Shown here in pieces: positions 34,362 through 45,756 of a stretch of 64,000 nucleotides of DNA. Both the position numbers and the translations under genes were made by a program. How positions within the stretch are numbered: the first letter of the stretch is position 1; every line of letters starts with the position of its first letter. The notes beneath the pieces were generated by a model. The model had not been told where the DNA came from. It made no database searches and saw only the letters and a list, made by a program, of their open reading frames with translations. Source of the DNA: Datisca glomerata (taxonomy: Eukaryota; Streptophyta; Magnoliopsida; Cucurbitales; Datiscaceae). The stretch lies in NCBI GenBank assembly GCA_003255025.1, contig QANY01000113.1, positions 1 to 64,000 of the forward strand, in the 5' to 3' direction.

Positions 34362-34738
34362 TTGTGACTACTAGTCTGTTGTGATTTCTACAACCTCCTA
34401 CTAGGTTCTCTCTTCGCCACTTTGCCCCTACAACCACCCTACCCTCGGGATTTACGTATCTAAGAGGTCTTATTGTGGTGCCTGAAGCTAACCAAATAGA
34501 AGATGATACGTCATCCTCTGTAAAAAAAAAAGATTCACAGATTAGATAAACAAATAATACATAGAAATAATCAAGTATAAGAATAACCAGACACTTGGGT
34601 GGAGAGTAAGATTATACAAAAGTAATTATTCAGGCAAGCAATTAAGCAACAGTAAAAGTACTAGCCAACCATAACAGACGGTGCACAGATTAATTATGCA
34701 GATAATTGTAGAAAATAGTAAATATCCCCATCTAGTTT
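34362..34738 (-). repeat. Viral leader segment, copy 3 of 3 (fragment D)
   Basis: The third copy of the leader starts within TTGTGACTACTAGTCTGTTG, directly upstream of copy B's primer site region. It ends at another degenerate primer site (34739-34751, TAGTATTAGAGCC on the - strand). Confidence 0.85.
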
Positions 34739-34759
34739 GGCTCTAATACTAAAATGCGT

Positions 34760-34997
34760 GAAATCAAGTGTAATTTTAAGAAATTAAACAAGGGATATTA
34801 GATGCAAGACTTGATTTGAAAACAAAGCTTTCTTCTTCTCCTCTTTTGTAAATCTTTCTTCTTGTTTTTCCTTCAATATTAAATAGTGAGCAAAAGCACT
34901 ATTTAATTGTTGCCAAATAACACTGTTTGTTGAGGACTTCCTATTCTGAAATACCATTAATATTCCATTCGTATAATTTTCTACAGACATAGAAAAT
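34760..34997 (-). repeat. Fragment D tail: inverted intergenic piece joined to a coat-gene scrap
   Basis: 34805-34930 repeats the inverted intergenic piece seen at 26256-26372, with the same junction to the primer-site region. 34930-34997 (GAGGACTTCCTATTCTGAAA ...) matches part of the coat region near 23700-23770. The scrap stops at a TA repeat. Confidence 0.75.
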
Positions 34998-35008
34998 TAT
35001 ATATATAN
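34998..35008. repeat. TA repeat with one unresolved base at the right border of viral cluster 1
   Basis: TTATATATATAN: a short TA run ends in the only N of the window (35008). A single N inside a dinucleotide run may hide a length uncertainty. Host-like DNA with no viral match follows. Confidence 0.8.
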
Positions 35009-35737
35009 GATCTAAGCAATAAAACATATTGAATCCACAACAAACACATCTAAGATTAACGTAAAAATGATATTGATATATATATACTGTAAAAAAAACT
35101 ATACAATATGATATTCTAAACAACATAAAAGTGACAACACATATCAAAACATTAACCTTCCATGAATGAACCTTGTCAAGCTTGATATAAAAATAGAATA
35201 ATAATGAACGTGCCAACCAAAAAAACTAAAAGAATTCTTCATAAACTTGAACGTGCTACTTCTGTGATGAATGCAAACAATTGTATTGTTTTCCTCCAAA
35301 GGAATCTAAAATAACTTTTAAAGAAAATCGGGTAAGATTGAATAAGAAATCTAAAACACACAAAATCGTGTAGGAAAACACAAACCACTATTTTAATTTA
35401 GGGATATAATGATAGCCATATATACATTATAATGACAGCTCTATAAAACCTGTCAAAGGAAAAGAGGCAGATTTTAACTTTTGAGATAATATGACAGGTT
35501 TTAAATGCAGTGTCATTAATATATGATATCTACCTTTTGGTCTATCATAGTAACCTCTCACTTTTTATTTTTTTTATTGATATGTTTCTATAATTTTTCT
35601 TTATTTACAAAAATGCCATGACCTTTGACCCTAATCCCTAATCTATCTTAAATCATTTACTTCAGATTTGACAAACATCACTCCTTGGAGATTAGGGTTT
35701 CTCTCTACCTCTTTCTTTCAAGATTCAGATCTAGGAA

Positions 35738-35738
<1 letters not shown>

Positions 35739-35765
<27 letters not shown>
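35739..35765 (+). repeat. (CT)n microsatellite
   Basis: An uninterrupted CT run lies in a CT-rich leader-like stretch (35660-35960) upstream of the captured gene fragments. This resembles a captured plant 5' UTR, but no gene can be assigned to it. Confidence 0.93.
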
Positions 35766-35769
<4 letters not shown>

Positions 35770-35959
35770 CTCCATTTCTTCTCAGTAGCGCAACTGAGAA
35801 GCCCCAACCCCGCGATTGTGAAGCCTCACGGGGGGGAAATAAAAAACACTAGAGGGTGCAACAAGAAGCCACTGTCTTCAAGCCCCGCGATGCAGAAATC
35901 CAAACCGCAAGAGGGAGGTGGCCAGCCTCTCACCGACTTAGGGTTCTTGTTCAAATTTC

Positions 35960-36510
35960 TATGATTTTATTTTTAAAATCTGATTTAGGTTTCTTGTTCA
36001 AAATTTTCATTTGATTTTTTGTAACCCTTTGATTTTGAATCTAAGTTTGAAATAGTTAGGGTTTCTAGCTTTACTTTCCAAATAGGCTTGGTTTTGATTT
36101 TATTTTCTATTTACTTTCCCTCCCTATCGTCTTCGTTCTTCAGCTTTCACTCTGTTTCAGACTGCTTGGTATGGGATTGAAAGCTAGGTGAGAGGGACCC
36201 GTTATTGAGGATAGTATCGGCAAGGTCTAAGACATGGGTTTTGGGTCTATAGGTTCTACAGAGGGGATACTTTTGTAGGGGAATGGTGTAATGGGTAGAG
36301 CCATGGCATTGGGGCTCAGACGTTCTCTGATTGTAGCTGTTATGTAGGGGAGTTCAAGTGTGGTGTCAAGCATGGACTTGGATGTTACCATTTTAGGTTT
36401 TTTTCCTTTTATATGAGCAGTGTCTTTGCTTTCATGTATCTAAATGCTCAGTTCCCTACTGAGCTTATCTATCTTTCTTGTTGAATGGGTGTTTATTCTT
36501 GCTTTAATAT
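35960..36510 (+). other. Unassigned interior of the outer CACTA
   Basis: No homology is recognised. Given its position before the GLB1 exon it may be captured intron or 5' sequence. Confidence 0.35.
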
Positions 36511-36517
36511 TCTATAG

Positions 36518-36744
36518 GCTCTTAATTTTGGAAGACAATTTGGTTGCTAAAGTTAAGCTGGAGATTGTGGTAAGCAAAGATCAGGTATCATGCTTCATTG
36601 TGCTTACTTTCATCGTACATTAAATTTCAGAAAATTTTAGATTCCATATAGATACTCGCTAAATTAGAGTCATGTTCCACCGCTCATATCATGTCGAAGA
36701 AGTGATAGACAAGATAATTGAGGAAGCAAGGACTGGAGAGATTG
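36518..36744 (+). pseudogene. GLB1: Captured fragment of a PII (GLB1) nitrogen-regulatory gene
   Basis: Two exons with the intron kept: 36518-36584 ends with LEDNLVAKVKLEIVVSKDQ and a donor CAG|GTATC; 36693-36744 gives VEEVIDKIIEEARTGEIG with donor G|GTGAGC. Together they match the middle of plant PII, the chloroplast 2-oxoglutarate/ATP sensor that activates N-acetylglutamate kinase. The first exon has a stop in the GSEFSED region (GAA to TAA) plus a one-base loss. The second exon's acceptor reads AT instead of AG. The N-terminus, T-loop and C-terminus are absent. Retained introns mean capture at the DNA level, by the CACTA. Confidence 0.8.
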
Positions 36745-38578
36745 GTGAGCAGTCTTCTTATTAAATTGATAAAATGTGATTTGCAGGTTAGTCAGCTTGG
36801 AGTAGTAGCTCAAAAATCAGACTGCTGTGAAAAATGTATCATCCAACTTATCTTCTCCAAAATTGTAAACTAATTGTAATGTGTATAATCTTTCCTTATG
36901 TATTTATTTAATTTTGAAGAAAGTATTTATCCATCATGCATTCTTTTCTTTCTCTTTTAAGATAGAACTGTGGTTGGTCAATTGGTCCAATATACCACTA
37001 TGCTATTATGTAAGTATCTTAAATATCAAAGATGTTTTTCTCACTATGTGCTTTTTTAATATGAAGTTTAAATATTTATCCTAGTTTGACAAAAAACATC
37101 TATCTGTTGTGGATGAGAAATGATAATGATCAAGTGGCTGTCATTTGTAGTAACTTTTTAATTGGTGCAAGTTTTGCAATAGAAACCCAGAAGGGTTAAT
37201 TCTTAAGGAAAAAACCCAGATCTATGCCCTAAAAAACAATAAAATAAAAGCAACCATCACAAATTAGGAGCTACATAAAGCCTAACAATAGGTTCATTTG
37301 TGAATTCACTTTATTCTGATACGACTTCTAATTTTTGTCAATTAAATTACATGTCCATAGTCAAAGGACATCCATTTGCAACTAAATGATGCTTTTACCG
37401 CTGATAGGGAAGATATGCCTAGCACAGAAACTCATCCCCCCTTCCCCTGCCCATAGAGGGTGCATATTCTTAGCACATAACACCCACGACAGATATATTG
37501 GGGTTCTTAGGATAAACTATACATAGATACATCCACAATCACATAACACAAGTTTTGGAAGCCAACAATAGATAAACAGAAAAACACAACCAAGAGCATG
37601 GGATTTGGGAACTTTCTTTTGAATGAAGCATGGTTAATTTAAAATTCTGATTTAGGTTTATGGCATCTGCTCGACAATTGGTAAAGGCCTTTAAAGTCCC
37701 TTTAGTAAATGATATAGGTAATTACATTTATCAACTTGTAATCAGTGAGTTGCCATGACCTTTCTTATTCACCTTTCAATTGAAGTTGAAACTTATTTAG
37801 ATTTTGTTCTAAATAATTTGCTTGGGGTAATTTTGGCAGACGATATAGTAATACTTAAAGATAATTTTACTGGAATGTTTATTCAGAACGAATTTCTTTT
37901 CTTGTTCAAAGCCTTCACTTTTAGCGACTGCTCATTGTTCATCTAACATATATCCATTAGCAATCTCTTACATTTATTTTTAATTGGGATTTGCAGATTT
38001 GAAAAGCCATGAAAGATTTATTTTCTTATTCATTTCCTGAATTTACATTCATACCTATCCCATGTGTTTAAATTTTAAAACAAATGTTAAGGTGACTTCT
38101 ATAGCGTATACTTCATCAATATGCCTTTAGTTATAATTCTTTATGTGATTTGAGTTGAACTTATTTTTAGTTCAAACTCAACTTTGAAATTATAAATGCT
38201 GCCATTTATTTGGTATAAACAAACCCCATTAGGCAAATACAAGTGTTTCTTGTAGTTACTTCCTTCAAGGTCATCTATTACTAAATTTTTTATCCATTAA
38301 TCAATTCTTTAAGTTTTTATTTAAAACTTTTAAACTTGGGGTGTGTTAACTTTTGTTGATTTTTGAAGAGGCTTTGCTCTGAAAATATCATCATTACTAA
38401 TTTAGTACTATGGTGGAATGAGCTGTAAGGGCATGAATCCGATGGAATGCTTTCAACATATAGGATCCTTGTAATCTGATGGAATGTTTTTTGGGTTCTT
38501 TGACTTGAAAGAAATGGAAGATTTTTTTTGAATTATCCGTTGTCAACTTTATATGAAAATGATTTTTTTCCTTCACAG
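36745..38578 (+). other. Unassigned interior of the outer CACTA between captured genes
   Basis: AT-rich, with no convincing exon. A stretch near 37837-37880 (DDIVILKDNFTG) vaguely recalls the VIVVDNYFTG part of UXS, but this is too weak to call. The rest is probably introns of the captured genes. Confidence 0.4.
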
Positions 38579-39109
38579 GTGAGGATTGCTAGAATACTTA
38601 ACACATACGGACCCAGAATGTACAACGACGGCGGGCGGGTTGTCAGTAATTTTGTGGCACAGGTAAGAAATTTGTGTAGAATGAGTATATTCATTTGGTC
38701 AAAATGTGGATTTATTGTAGTGTAAATAGGGTATTAATTATGATTAGTGGGGATAATGTAGGCGTTTTTGACTATTTATAGTGATGGGAAGCACACAAGA
38801 AGTTTCCAATGTGTTTCTGATTTGGTGAGTAATTGCACTATGAATTAGTTATGCTTTGTTAGAATAAAGTCATTCACTTTTGTATCTATTTATGTAGATG
38901 TTTATAGGATTTAACTATGTCATTTATAAATTAACTTGAAGTGTTTTCTTTTGGGGTGTTTGCATTGATGCACAAATATTTAGTTGTGTTTTAGATGCCA
39001 TATTTCTATTGTCCTCTCATGAAATTATTTTTATAAAGATAATTGTTGTTCTTGTAAATGAATATCTAGCTTGTGGATATTCTTCAAATAATTTTTACAG
39101 ATGAAGATG
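38579..39109 (+). pseudogene. UXS: Captured fragment of UDP-glucuronate decarboxylase (UXS)
   Basis: Exon 38579-38662 encodes VRIARILNTYGPRM then DGGRVVSNFVAQ, the signature of the NAD-dependent short-chain dehydrogenase UXS, which makes UDP-xylose from UDP-glucuronate. Exon 38762-38824 encodes LTIYSDGKHTRSFQCVSDL. Splice sites AG|GTGAGG, CAG|GTAAG and TTG|GTGAGT are canonical. A next exon starts after TTTTTACAG (39101) and is cut after 9 bases by the inner CACTA, continuing at 43251 (ATGGAG). About five residues are missing between the exons (the ALRKEP region). The catalytic YxxxK part and the Rossmann GxxGxxG are absent, so there is no enzyme activity. Confidence 0.85.
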
Positions 39110-40578
39110 CACTACAAGAAATATGACATTTTCCAAGAGACGAATATCCCCGTGAAAGTAATATGACAACCTGTCATATTAAAAGTCCGCGTTTTTCACG
39201 AGGTGCAACGCCTCATGTAAAGACTCATGTGGTATCTCACTTTTACAGGATTTTTCTTCTCATGTAGAACATTATTTAATAGGATTTTCAAACCCATGTT
39301 GAATGTATTCAACGGGTGTTTCTAATACTTGTCAATTAACATTCACAAGTATTTTTGTATCCTATTAAATGAGATACCATAAGGTTTTTTAAATTTCATT
39401 GATATAATCTTTTGTTATAAATTACACCTCTTATAAAGAGATTTTTCTGGTATTTTATAAATATTTTTTTGCAATCAATTTATATGCACCTGTTTGCGTA
39501 CCTATTTAAACATTCAAAATTAATACATTACTAAACTAAAAGGCATTCAAACATCATTTTATTTTTTGAAAATATTATCCAAATATATCATCCATAAGTA
39601 TCATCTAAAAGTATTAGTACTTTGTCTACTAATACAACATTCATTTCAAAAAATAAAAAAAACATCTAAATGTTTCACATACACTACAAAATAATTTTAA
39701 ATTTTCACTACTTAGCTCTTCAAAATTTGATGCCATGTTGAAAACCTTCAAGGAATTGTAGGTCCTGCATTTTAAAGAATAAAACAGTAACTTTAAGATA
39801 GTTTCACATTGCTCACATCACCGTTTTATACTTTGAGAAAAAATAACACTGCATATTTTTAAGCACACTATATGGTTTTGTAAAATTGCATAGCTAAAAC
39901 AGTATTAACCCACACAATACCATAAAAATTGATCCAAATTGTTCATCTCTATGCCTCTCTACTGTTTTAGGCTCCACCATTTATCCAATAAAATAACCTT
40001 TCCTGTCTCTTTCCATTTTACTACTTCTAACTATTCATAAATAGTCCTGCATCTAAAACCTTAATAACAATGTAATTACAAGGATATACTTGTAATAAAA
40101 CATTAATAACAATGAAAACATAAATAGTCCTGCATCTAGAAGAGGCTGCCCCATGTAGTATCCCAACACTCAAAACATAAAACCTGCAATTATACGATCA
40201 CTCGTCACACATGAATACTATCATTCAATGAACAACTAAGTAGAATACAATTCTCCATAATATTGTCAGTGTGTTAGCGAAGGTAAGTCAATGCATTTCA
40301 TTCGTAATAGAGAACATTTGTATACATGATCTTATACCATTAGTTGACATAGCATGTTCCACTAATAATATCAATACACTACTCGGTGACGTGAAGCTTT
40401 TGCTTAAAAAGGTTGGAAATACATTAGAAAGATAGCTTCCAGCACCATGAATATACATCTTGTCTTAGCAACTATCAACAACATGACCAACTGAATGTGA
40501 CAATTTGACACATCATAATGCAAGCTCATAAAAGGTTTCCTTTTCAACTGGAAATGGAATTAGAATATAGAAGTGTAC

Positions 40579-40710
40579 CTGATCATGTACAGGCCCTGCA
40601 TGAGCGTAATTTACAGGCACATGTGTAATGTCTTCAAAGAAGTCCATGAAGTTTTCGGTAACAGTGTAAGGAAAGCCAGTGTCTATGTAATGTATGTTAT
40701 TGCCATTCAT
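40579..40710 (-). pseudogene. BB: Captured first exon of a BIG BROTHER-like RING E3 ligase gene
   Basis: The exon runs from ATG at 40710 to a donor CAG|GTACAC at 40579, exactly 44 codons: MNGNNIHYIDTGFPYTV, then ENFMDFFEDITHVPVNYAH and GPVHDQ. This matches the N-terminus of BIG BROTHER, an E3 ubiquitin ligase that limits organ growth in Arabidopsis. The RING domain is at the other end of that protein and is absent here. The exon itself has no stop. Whether the fragment is transcribed from within the CACTA cannot be told. Confidence 0.72.
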
Positions 40711-42880
40711 TTTGAGCCACTATTTATCTCTAAATCAGTTAAAATGGATTTGATATTTATCTTTGGACTGCAAAAGGACTGGAAGATATAAACACAAAGA
40801 TTATAGAATGCTGGTAAAAAAAATTTATACAGTAAATATTGAATATTACTACAAAATAAGGATGTGCCTTATCATGTCATTGCAGAAGAAATACCATCTT
40901 TGACCTTATGGTTCGACACGGAATAAACTAGTACGTGTAGGCACTGAAAAGAAAGGCCCAAGATGAACCACTATTTGAAAATCAGGATTTAACTAACCGC
41001 TACCTCCTTTTGAAGCTTGGCTGATGTATGCAATGTTATAAACCACAAGATAAACACAGCATACCATAATTTGTAGAATAAATAAATAAATAAAAGCATG
41101 GTCTTGTAAGATTACAGTAATACATTCCACTATGAAGATGCTAAAACCACCCTTGTCCTAATTGATGTTATCATAAGCAGCCTCTGGAGTCATCTTCTTA
41201 TGTTGTACCTACGTAGAACACAGGGTTTGTGGTCAACAAACAATTAAAGGTTAAAGGTTTATACAAAAATCAGACACCCGCATGCCTAACAATTGGGAAC
41301 ACAAACTCAAATTAACTCAGATAAAACTCAAAAATTACAAAAATCACAAACATACAAAAATCCTTACCCTTGCACATTTGTAAAAGATAGTATATAGGCA
41401 TTCAGGTATTGTAGGAACCATAGAGTAATGCACCTGCTTTACAAAATCATATAAGACCTAGAGGATTTTCCATGATTCTTTTTCAAATTTTCTCTCTATC
41501 CAAACATACAAAAAAACTAGCTCAAATGATTAGAGAGAGCAAACAAAAAGCTGAGACAGATGAAGAATTGTCCAAATGGCCGCTAATTTTTGTAAACTTT
41601 TTCAGAAAAATAAAGAGGGTCAATCCAATCTAAACGAAGAGAAGAAAATTTAAAGCATAACCAGAGGATTAGGAAATTACTCGAAACGGAAAGAATCTGA
41701 GACATGATGAAGTTCACGCTGGTAATAAGAAACCATAGAGTTATTATTCCTTTTCTACACCCCCATAATATATAAAAATTATAAACTGAAGATACTGCAA
41801 CCATAATATAAATTTATAGGTCTTATATTTATTGATATTTAGATAGCTTGGTGTTATGCTCCTAATAGATACAATGATAAAAGACAAAAGTCATGAATGG
41901 AGATGGAATTAGTAAGTACATGTCCCCGCATTAGCTGATGCTACTGATCTTGGGCCATAAAATAGGCTTGTCATTAGGACATTCTATAGTAGGGCTCATT
42001 TAGATCAAGTTTGCATGATGATGCATGAAGTACTTCTCCTTGCTTAGCACCAGGTCCCCACATTTTAGTTGTTCAAGTTGAGTAATCAAATTGTAAGAAA
42101 ATTAGGAGAAAAAAAGAGAGTGCAAAATCAACACAAAAAACAAGAGAGAAGATAATACCAACTTTTGAGGGTTAGATTAATGGTATAACTTTTGAGCACT
42201 ACGTGAAATTGCGTTTAGTCTGCCAGTGATCTTCAATCAGTTGACTTCAGCACTTAAATCCTTCAGAATTCAGAATGTGTCAAATATAATCCACAAATTT
42301 CCTTATTTTCTCTAAGCTTCATCTCTCTAGACTACCAAATAGAAACAACTCCATGACCAATTCTCTCTACTACAGGTACCAAAAGTTCCTTCTCATTCGA
42401 CCAATTCTAAGAGAGAATAAAAACAAAGATGAAATGAGCATAAGACATGATGCAATAGTGTAAAAATGATGAATCACCAAAACTCACCAAAAAAGACAAA
42501 GAGACCAAACCACAAAACCAAAACATCAGCTTTTGTGGAGCTTCAATCGGTAACCTAGTCCTCTGTTTTTCGACGTGGCTGACGCAAGGTCGGGGCTCTC
42601 TCATCTTAGATGATCTCTTATTCAACGAACTCCAGAGAACCAAAATAATCTTCAACCTTGCAAGCCCTAGTTCATTCTCTGTTGTTAAACGAGAAAGAGA
42701 GACGCTAATAGAGAGAGAGTGAGACAAGCTAATCGATGAGGCTCTGCTCTCTCTTTTTCGATGAAGGCGTAGCCCTAGGTTGTGGGTTTGTATGTTGAGA
42801 GGGAGAAGTTGCAAGAGAGAAGGGTAATTGAGAGAGAATGGTTCTAATTTGTGGTTGTGTATTTTGATCGAGAGACAAGC
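40711..42880 (-). other. Unassigned interior of the inner CACTA
   Basis: No second gene is recognised. Part may be the upstream region and 5' UTR intron of the captured BIG BROTHER-like gene. Confidence 0.35.
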
Positions 42881-42967
42881 AAATCACGATGGGTATCGAG
42901 AAAGAAATCAAATCGCGATAGATATCGACAAAGAAAGCAAATCGCCATGGGTATCGACAGAAAAGGA
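42881..42967. repeat. 29-bp tandem repeat, 3 copies
   Basis: AAATCACGATGGGTATCGAG, AAATCGCGATAGATATCGAC and AAATCGCCATGGGTATCGAC start at 42881, 42910 and 42939, a 29-bp period. It sits near the right end of the inner CACTA and contains GATATCGA/TCGCGA-type short palindromes. Confidence 0.9.
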
Positions 42968-43619
42968 AAAGCGTGACGAGAGATATGGTTTTGTTTGTGT
43001 TTTGTTTTTTGAGAGGGAGAGAAGGCAATCATGAGGGTAAAGAGGGTTGATCTGTTTGTGTTTTATATTTTAGAGAGAGAACGCATATTTTCAGTCCCAC
43101 TTCCATTTTGCCCCTCCTGCTTTTTTTTTTAACTTTTGACATGAATAAATTTTACTTAATTTTTAATTCTCTTGTCGTTTCTTATTTTTAATAAGAGAAG
43201 ACTGAAACTCTTGTATTTTATTCCTATAGAATGCTATATTTCTTGTAGTGATGGAGTGAAAATGTAAGTACAATTGATTGATATTGAATTAAAACATTCC
43301 TCGTGTCTCAGCATATCTAGAGATAGCATATGGTAGTGATTATATTCTAATGGAAGTTCTGTTGGACTTCATGTAACTTATTAAGTAAAGATTTAAGGAG
43401 GATCTAATTAATATTTTCATGTATATTGCTTTCACATGCTTTGTACGATTAAAAACTATTACTTTCACATGCTTTGTACTAAATCTGAGTTATTTCTCCA
43501 CTTTTGTGTTTCTGTTTTCCTGTATCCATTTTCATGATTTTTCGCTCAAGTATTTAATCTGTCTGGTTCACCCCATATTTGTTTTCATTCTTTCGTGGTT
43601 TTCCAAAATACATGTAAAA

Positions 43620-43765
43620 TATTGAAGGGTTGTCATGGAAAGGCAATGTCTTTCCATGACTGTTTTATAAAATCAATCTGTCGTGGGAATGTTTTTAATG
43701 AAAGAAACTGTCATGGAAAGGAATTTTTATGCCTTTCCATGATATTTGTTTTTGAATAATTTGGA
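43620..43765. repeat. Palindromic subterminal repeats of the outer CACTA
   Basis: Repeated CATGGAAAGG / CCTTTCCATG pairs (43634-43665 and 43710-43742) form hairpins. Such subterminal motifs are where CACTA transposases usually bind. Confidence 0.7.
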
Positions 43766-43906
43766 CATCAGATGATGGGGATTCCCCGTCATCTAATTAC
43801 TTTTGGTGGCACCTATGATGACGAGATTTTTCCATCATCTAATTACTTTTGGCCGCACCTATGATGATAGAGAATCCTCGTCATCTAATTGCTTTTGACG
43901 GCACCC
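43766..43906. repeat. 46-bp tandem repeat, 3 copies, subterminal in the outer CACTA
   Basis: CATCTAATTACTTTTGG recurs every 46 bp (AATTAC at 43795 and 43841, AATTGC at 43887), each unit also carrying a GATGAYG palindrome half. Confidence 0.88.
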
Positions 43907-44035
43907 TATTATGATGGTTTTTGTTGAAAAATAGTAAAGATGACAGTCTGATAGATGACAGATGGTCAGCCGTCATTATAGGGTTATAATGACCGGTTTT
44001 CACCGTCATCTAAAACCAAAATTGTAGTAGTGAAC

Positions 44036-45756
44036 AAAAAGGAATCTAACGGAAAAAGACATTAAATCCAGAAATTCAACAAATAAGGGATTAATTATCA
44101 ACCGATTATGAAAAATAATTTTTTCCATAACCAAAAATCCCTATAAGTAGGAGATTAAAATTAAATTGCAAATTTGAATTTAAAATAAAATATAATAATA
44201 ATACTAAAATCGGTAAGTTTAGATATAATGCAATCTCATTCATTTAAATGGTCTCACATAATCAATAATAGAGGAGAAAATCTGTCTACTGTAAATCACC
44301 AACCAAAATCTGCTGATGTGGCATCCATAAATGTGCTATTTTTCTATAAAAATGAAAGTTGTGCTATTTCTTAACTCAGACTTCTAAATCTAACTATTTG
44401 ATGCAATTAATTTATAAAAAGTAACCACTAAACTCCCAAGCTCACGTTCTTTAGGCCCAGTCCGCTAGCACCTAACCCGAGCTCCTCCTTCCCCTCTCCA
44501 ACTTCCCACCTCCCAGCCCTGCCCACCTAGCCCACTCCTCTCCCCTCCCCTCCCAACCCATTCCGCTTCCCTCCCACATGCCCCTGCCCACCCAACCATC
44601 TCCCTTCCCTACCCAACCCACTCCCTCATCCAGATCACCAATTCATCCCCCTTTCCTCATTTACCCTATTTTCTCCAACAATAAAATTAATTAATTGATT
44701 AATTATTATTTTATCCCCATAATAGCATCAAAACAACCACGTATTGAAGAACATGTGTTTATGCGTGCATCTCTCTGTGTGAGATTGTGAATATGCTTGT
44801 GCTAATTTTATGATCAAGAAATTTAAGATTTCAAGAAATGATCATGTAATTATATTTATAAAATTTATTATATTACATACAATAAATAATGAAAAAATAT
44901 ATCATCTAACATTCTTATTTATCACAAAACCTAAATAATGTAAAATATACTAATTAAATACATACTATAACTATACTAAATGTACAACATATATATTTTA
45001 AAAGACACACACATATATAATATAAAATATATTTAATCCATATTGTATGTATCATATATACCATCTACATCTAATTCCCTGTCAAATTTTTTCGCCAAAA
45101 TTTATTGTTTCATGTCAAAAAAATTTCAAGAAGCACGCCCCACTTAGTTTTGATGTTTTTCGTACTTAAGGCTAATTTTGATGATTTTTTTTTAAAAATA
45201 GTTTGGTAATGATAAATACTATAATACATACTACTCTTATATGTGATTGATCCATTGATGTGGATCCATAAAATTGCATTGGATCCATGCAAAAGAGTCC
45301 ATCCCAATTACATGTTGGTGAATATGTACTCCTTGACTAGGAATACCTGATACAAGATAACGGTTTCCTAAAATAATTATACTGGCTATAAGTCGATTCC
45401 TAAGTTTGGGTAGTCTAAAGGCTGCTTAAATAAAAACAAATTAGAAGGAATAATACCGTCCGTTTTCACATCATTGTCTAGAATCATATTAAACAAAATC
45501 AATTAAATGATATATTAATTTGGAAAAAAAACTGTGATCATATAACAACACCTATTCGTTACTTCAATTTACACACAATTGCCCACCATGATAATGAATC
45601 TGAAATATCAAGAAGAAAACCAAAAAGCCCTAGAAAACTTGGGACAAATTATAAATACAAATCATTGTGGTAGTGCAAGTAGTACTCAAAATGCTCGTCC
45701 ACTGAAAACTACTTGTTTCCATTAGTATGTATATGTATAACTGCTTCTCGTCAATA
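44036..45756. other. Intergenic DNA downstream of the kinesin gene
   Basis: No gene is visible. A C-rich, almost pure pyrimidine-plus-A stretch (about 44470-44640, CCCCTCTCC, CCCACC repeats) stands out in AT-rich surroundings. 45600-45756 should hold the kinesin 3' UTR. Confidence 0.5.

Larger units (their letters stand above)
21295..34998 (-). mobile_element. Endogenous caulimovirid cluster 1 (tandem, rearranged)
   Basis: At least three partial-to-unit-length copies of the same pararetrovirus lie head to tail on the - strand. Copy A covers about 26190-21295, copy B about 34290-26430 and fragment D about 34998-34362. The distance between matching primer-binding sites (34275 and 26439) is 7.84 kb, the size expected of a whole caulimovirid genome. 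There are no LTRs and no integrase. ORF1 domains run in the order movement protein, coat/zinc knuckle, protease, reverse transcriptase, RNase H, followed by ORF2. This order fits florendoviruses or petuviruses. All ORFs are broken. TA repeats border both sides. Confidence 0.85.
39110..43250. mobile_element. Inner CACTA element nested in the captured UXS exon
   Basis: It starts CACTACAAGAAATATGAC (39110) and ends, reverse-complement, CACTACAAGAAATATAGC (43250), a 15-bp perfect inverted end. Both flanks are atg (39107-39109 and 43251-43253), the expected 3-bp target duplication. Length is 4141 bp. No transposase ORF is recognised, so it is non-autonomous. The - strand of its interior carries a first exon of a BIG BROTHER-like gene plus leader-like GA/CT-rich DNA at 42600-43075. 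It landed in the third visible exon of the UXS fragment. Confidence 0.93.
35386..44032. mobile_element. Outer CACTA element (Pack-CACTA) carrying GLB1 and UXS fragments
   Basis: The left end CACTATTTTAATTTAGGG (35386) and the right end, reverse-complement CACTACTACAATTTTGG (44032), share the CACTA tip. Inside the tip both have an ATTATAATGACRGCT-like subterminal motif. The 3-bp flanks are aac on both sides (35383-35385 and 44033-44035), as CACTA elements make. Subterminal repeats lie at both ends. No transposase is recognisable. The interior holds intron-containing fragments of two unrelated host genes on the + strand. A 4141-bp second CACTA is nested within, so the outer element was about 4.5 kb before that insertion. 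Confidence 0.82.

Noticed and set aside
35668..35964. A 98-codon + strand frame after the CT microsatellite
   Set aside because: It is CT-rich leader-like DNA in the outer CACTA with no similarity I recognise; the microsatellite gives a Ser-Leu run.
37755..37946. A possible UXS N-terminal exon (DDIVILKDNFTG)
   Set aside because: The similarity is only a few residues, with no supporting splice sites or neighbouring blocks.
42407..43034. Overlapping 60-135-codon frames on both strands
   Set aside because: These are low-complexity GA/CT DNA and a 29-bp repeat inside the inner CACTA; no conserved motif.
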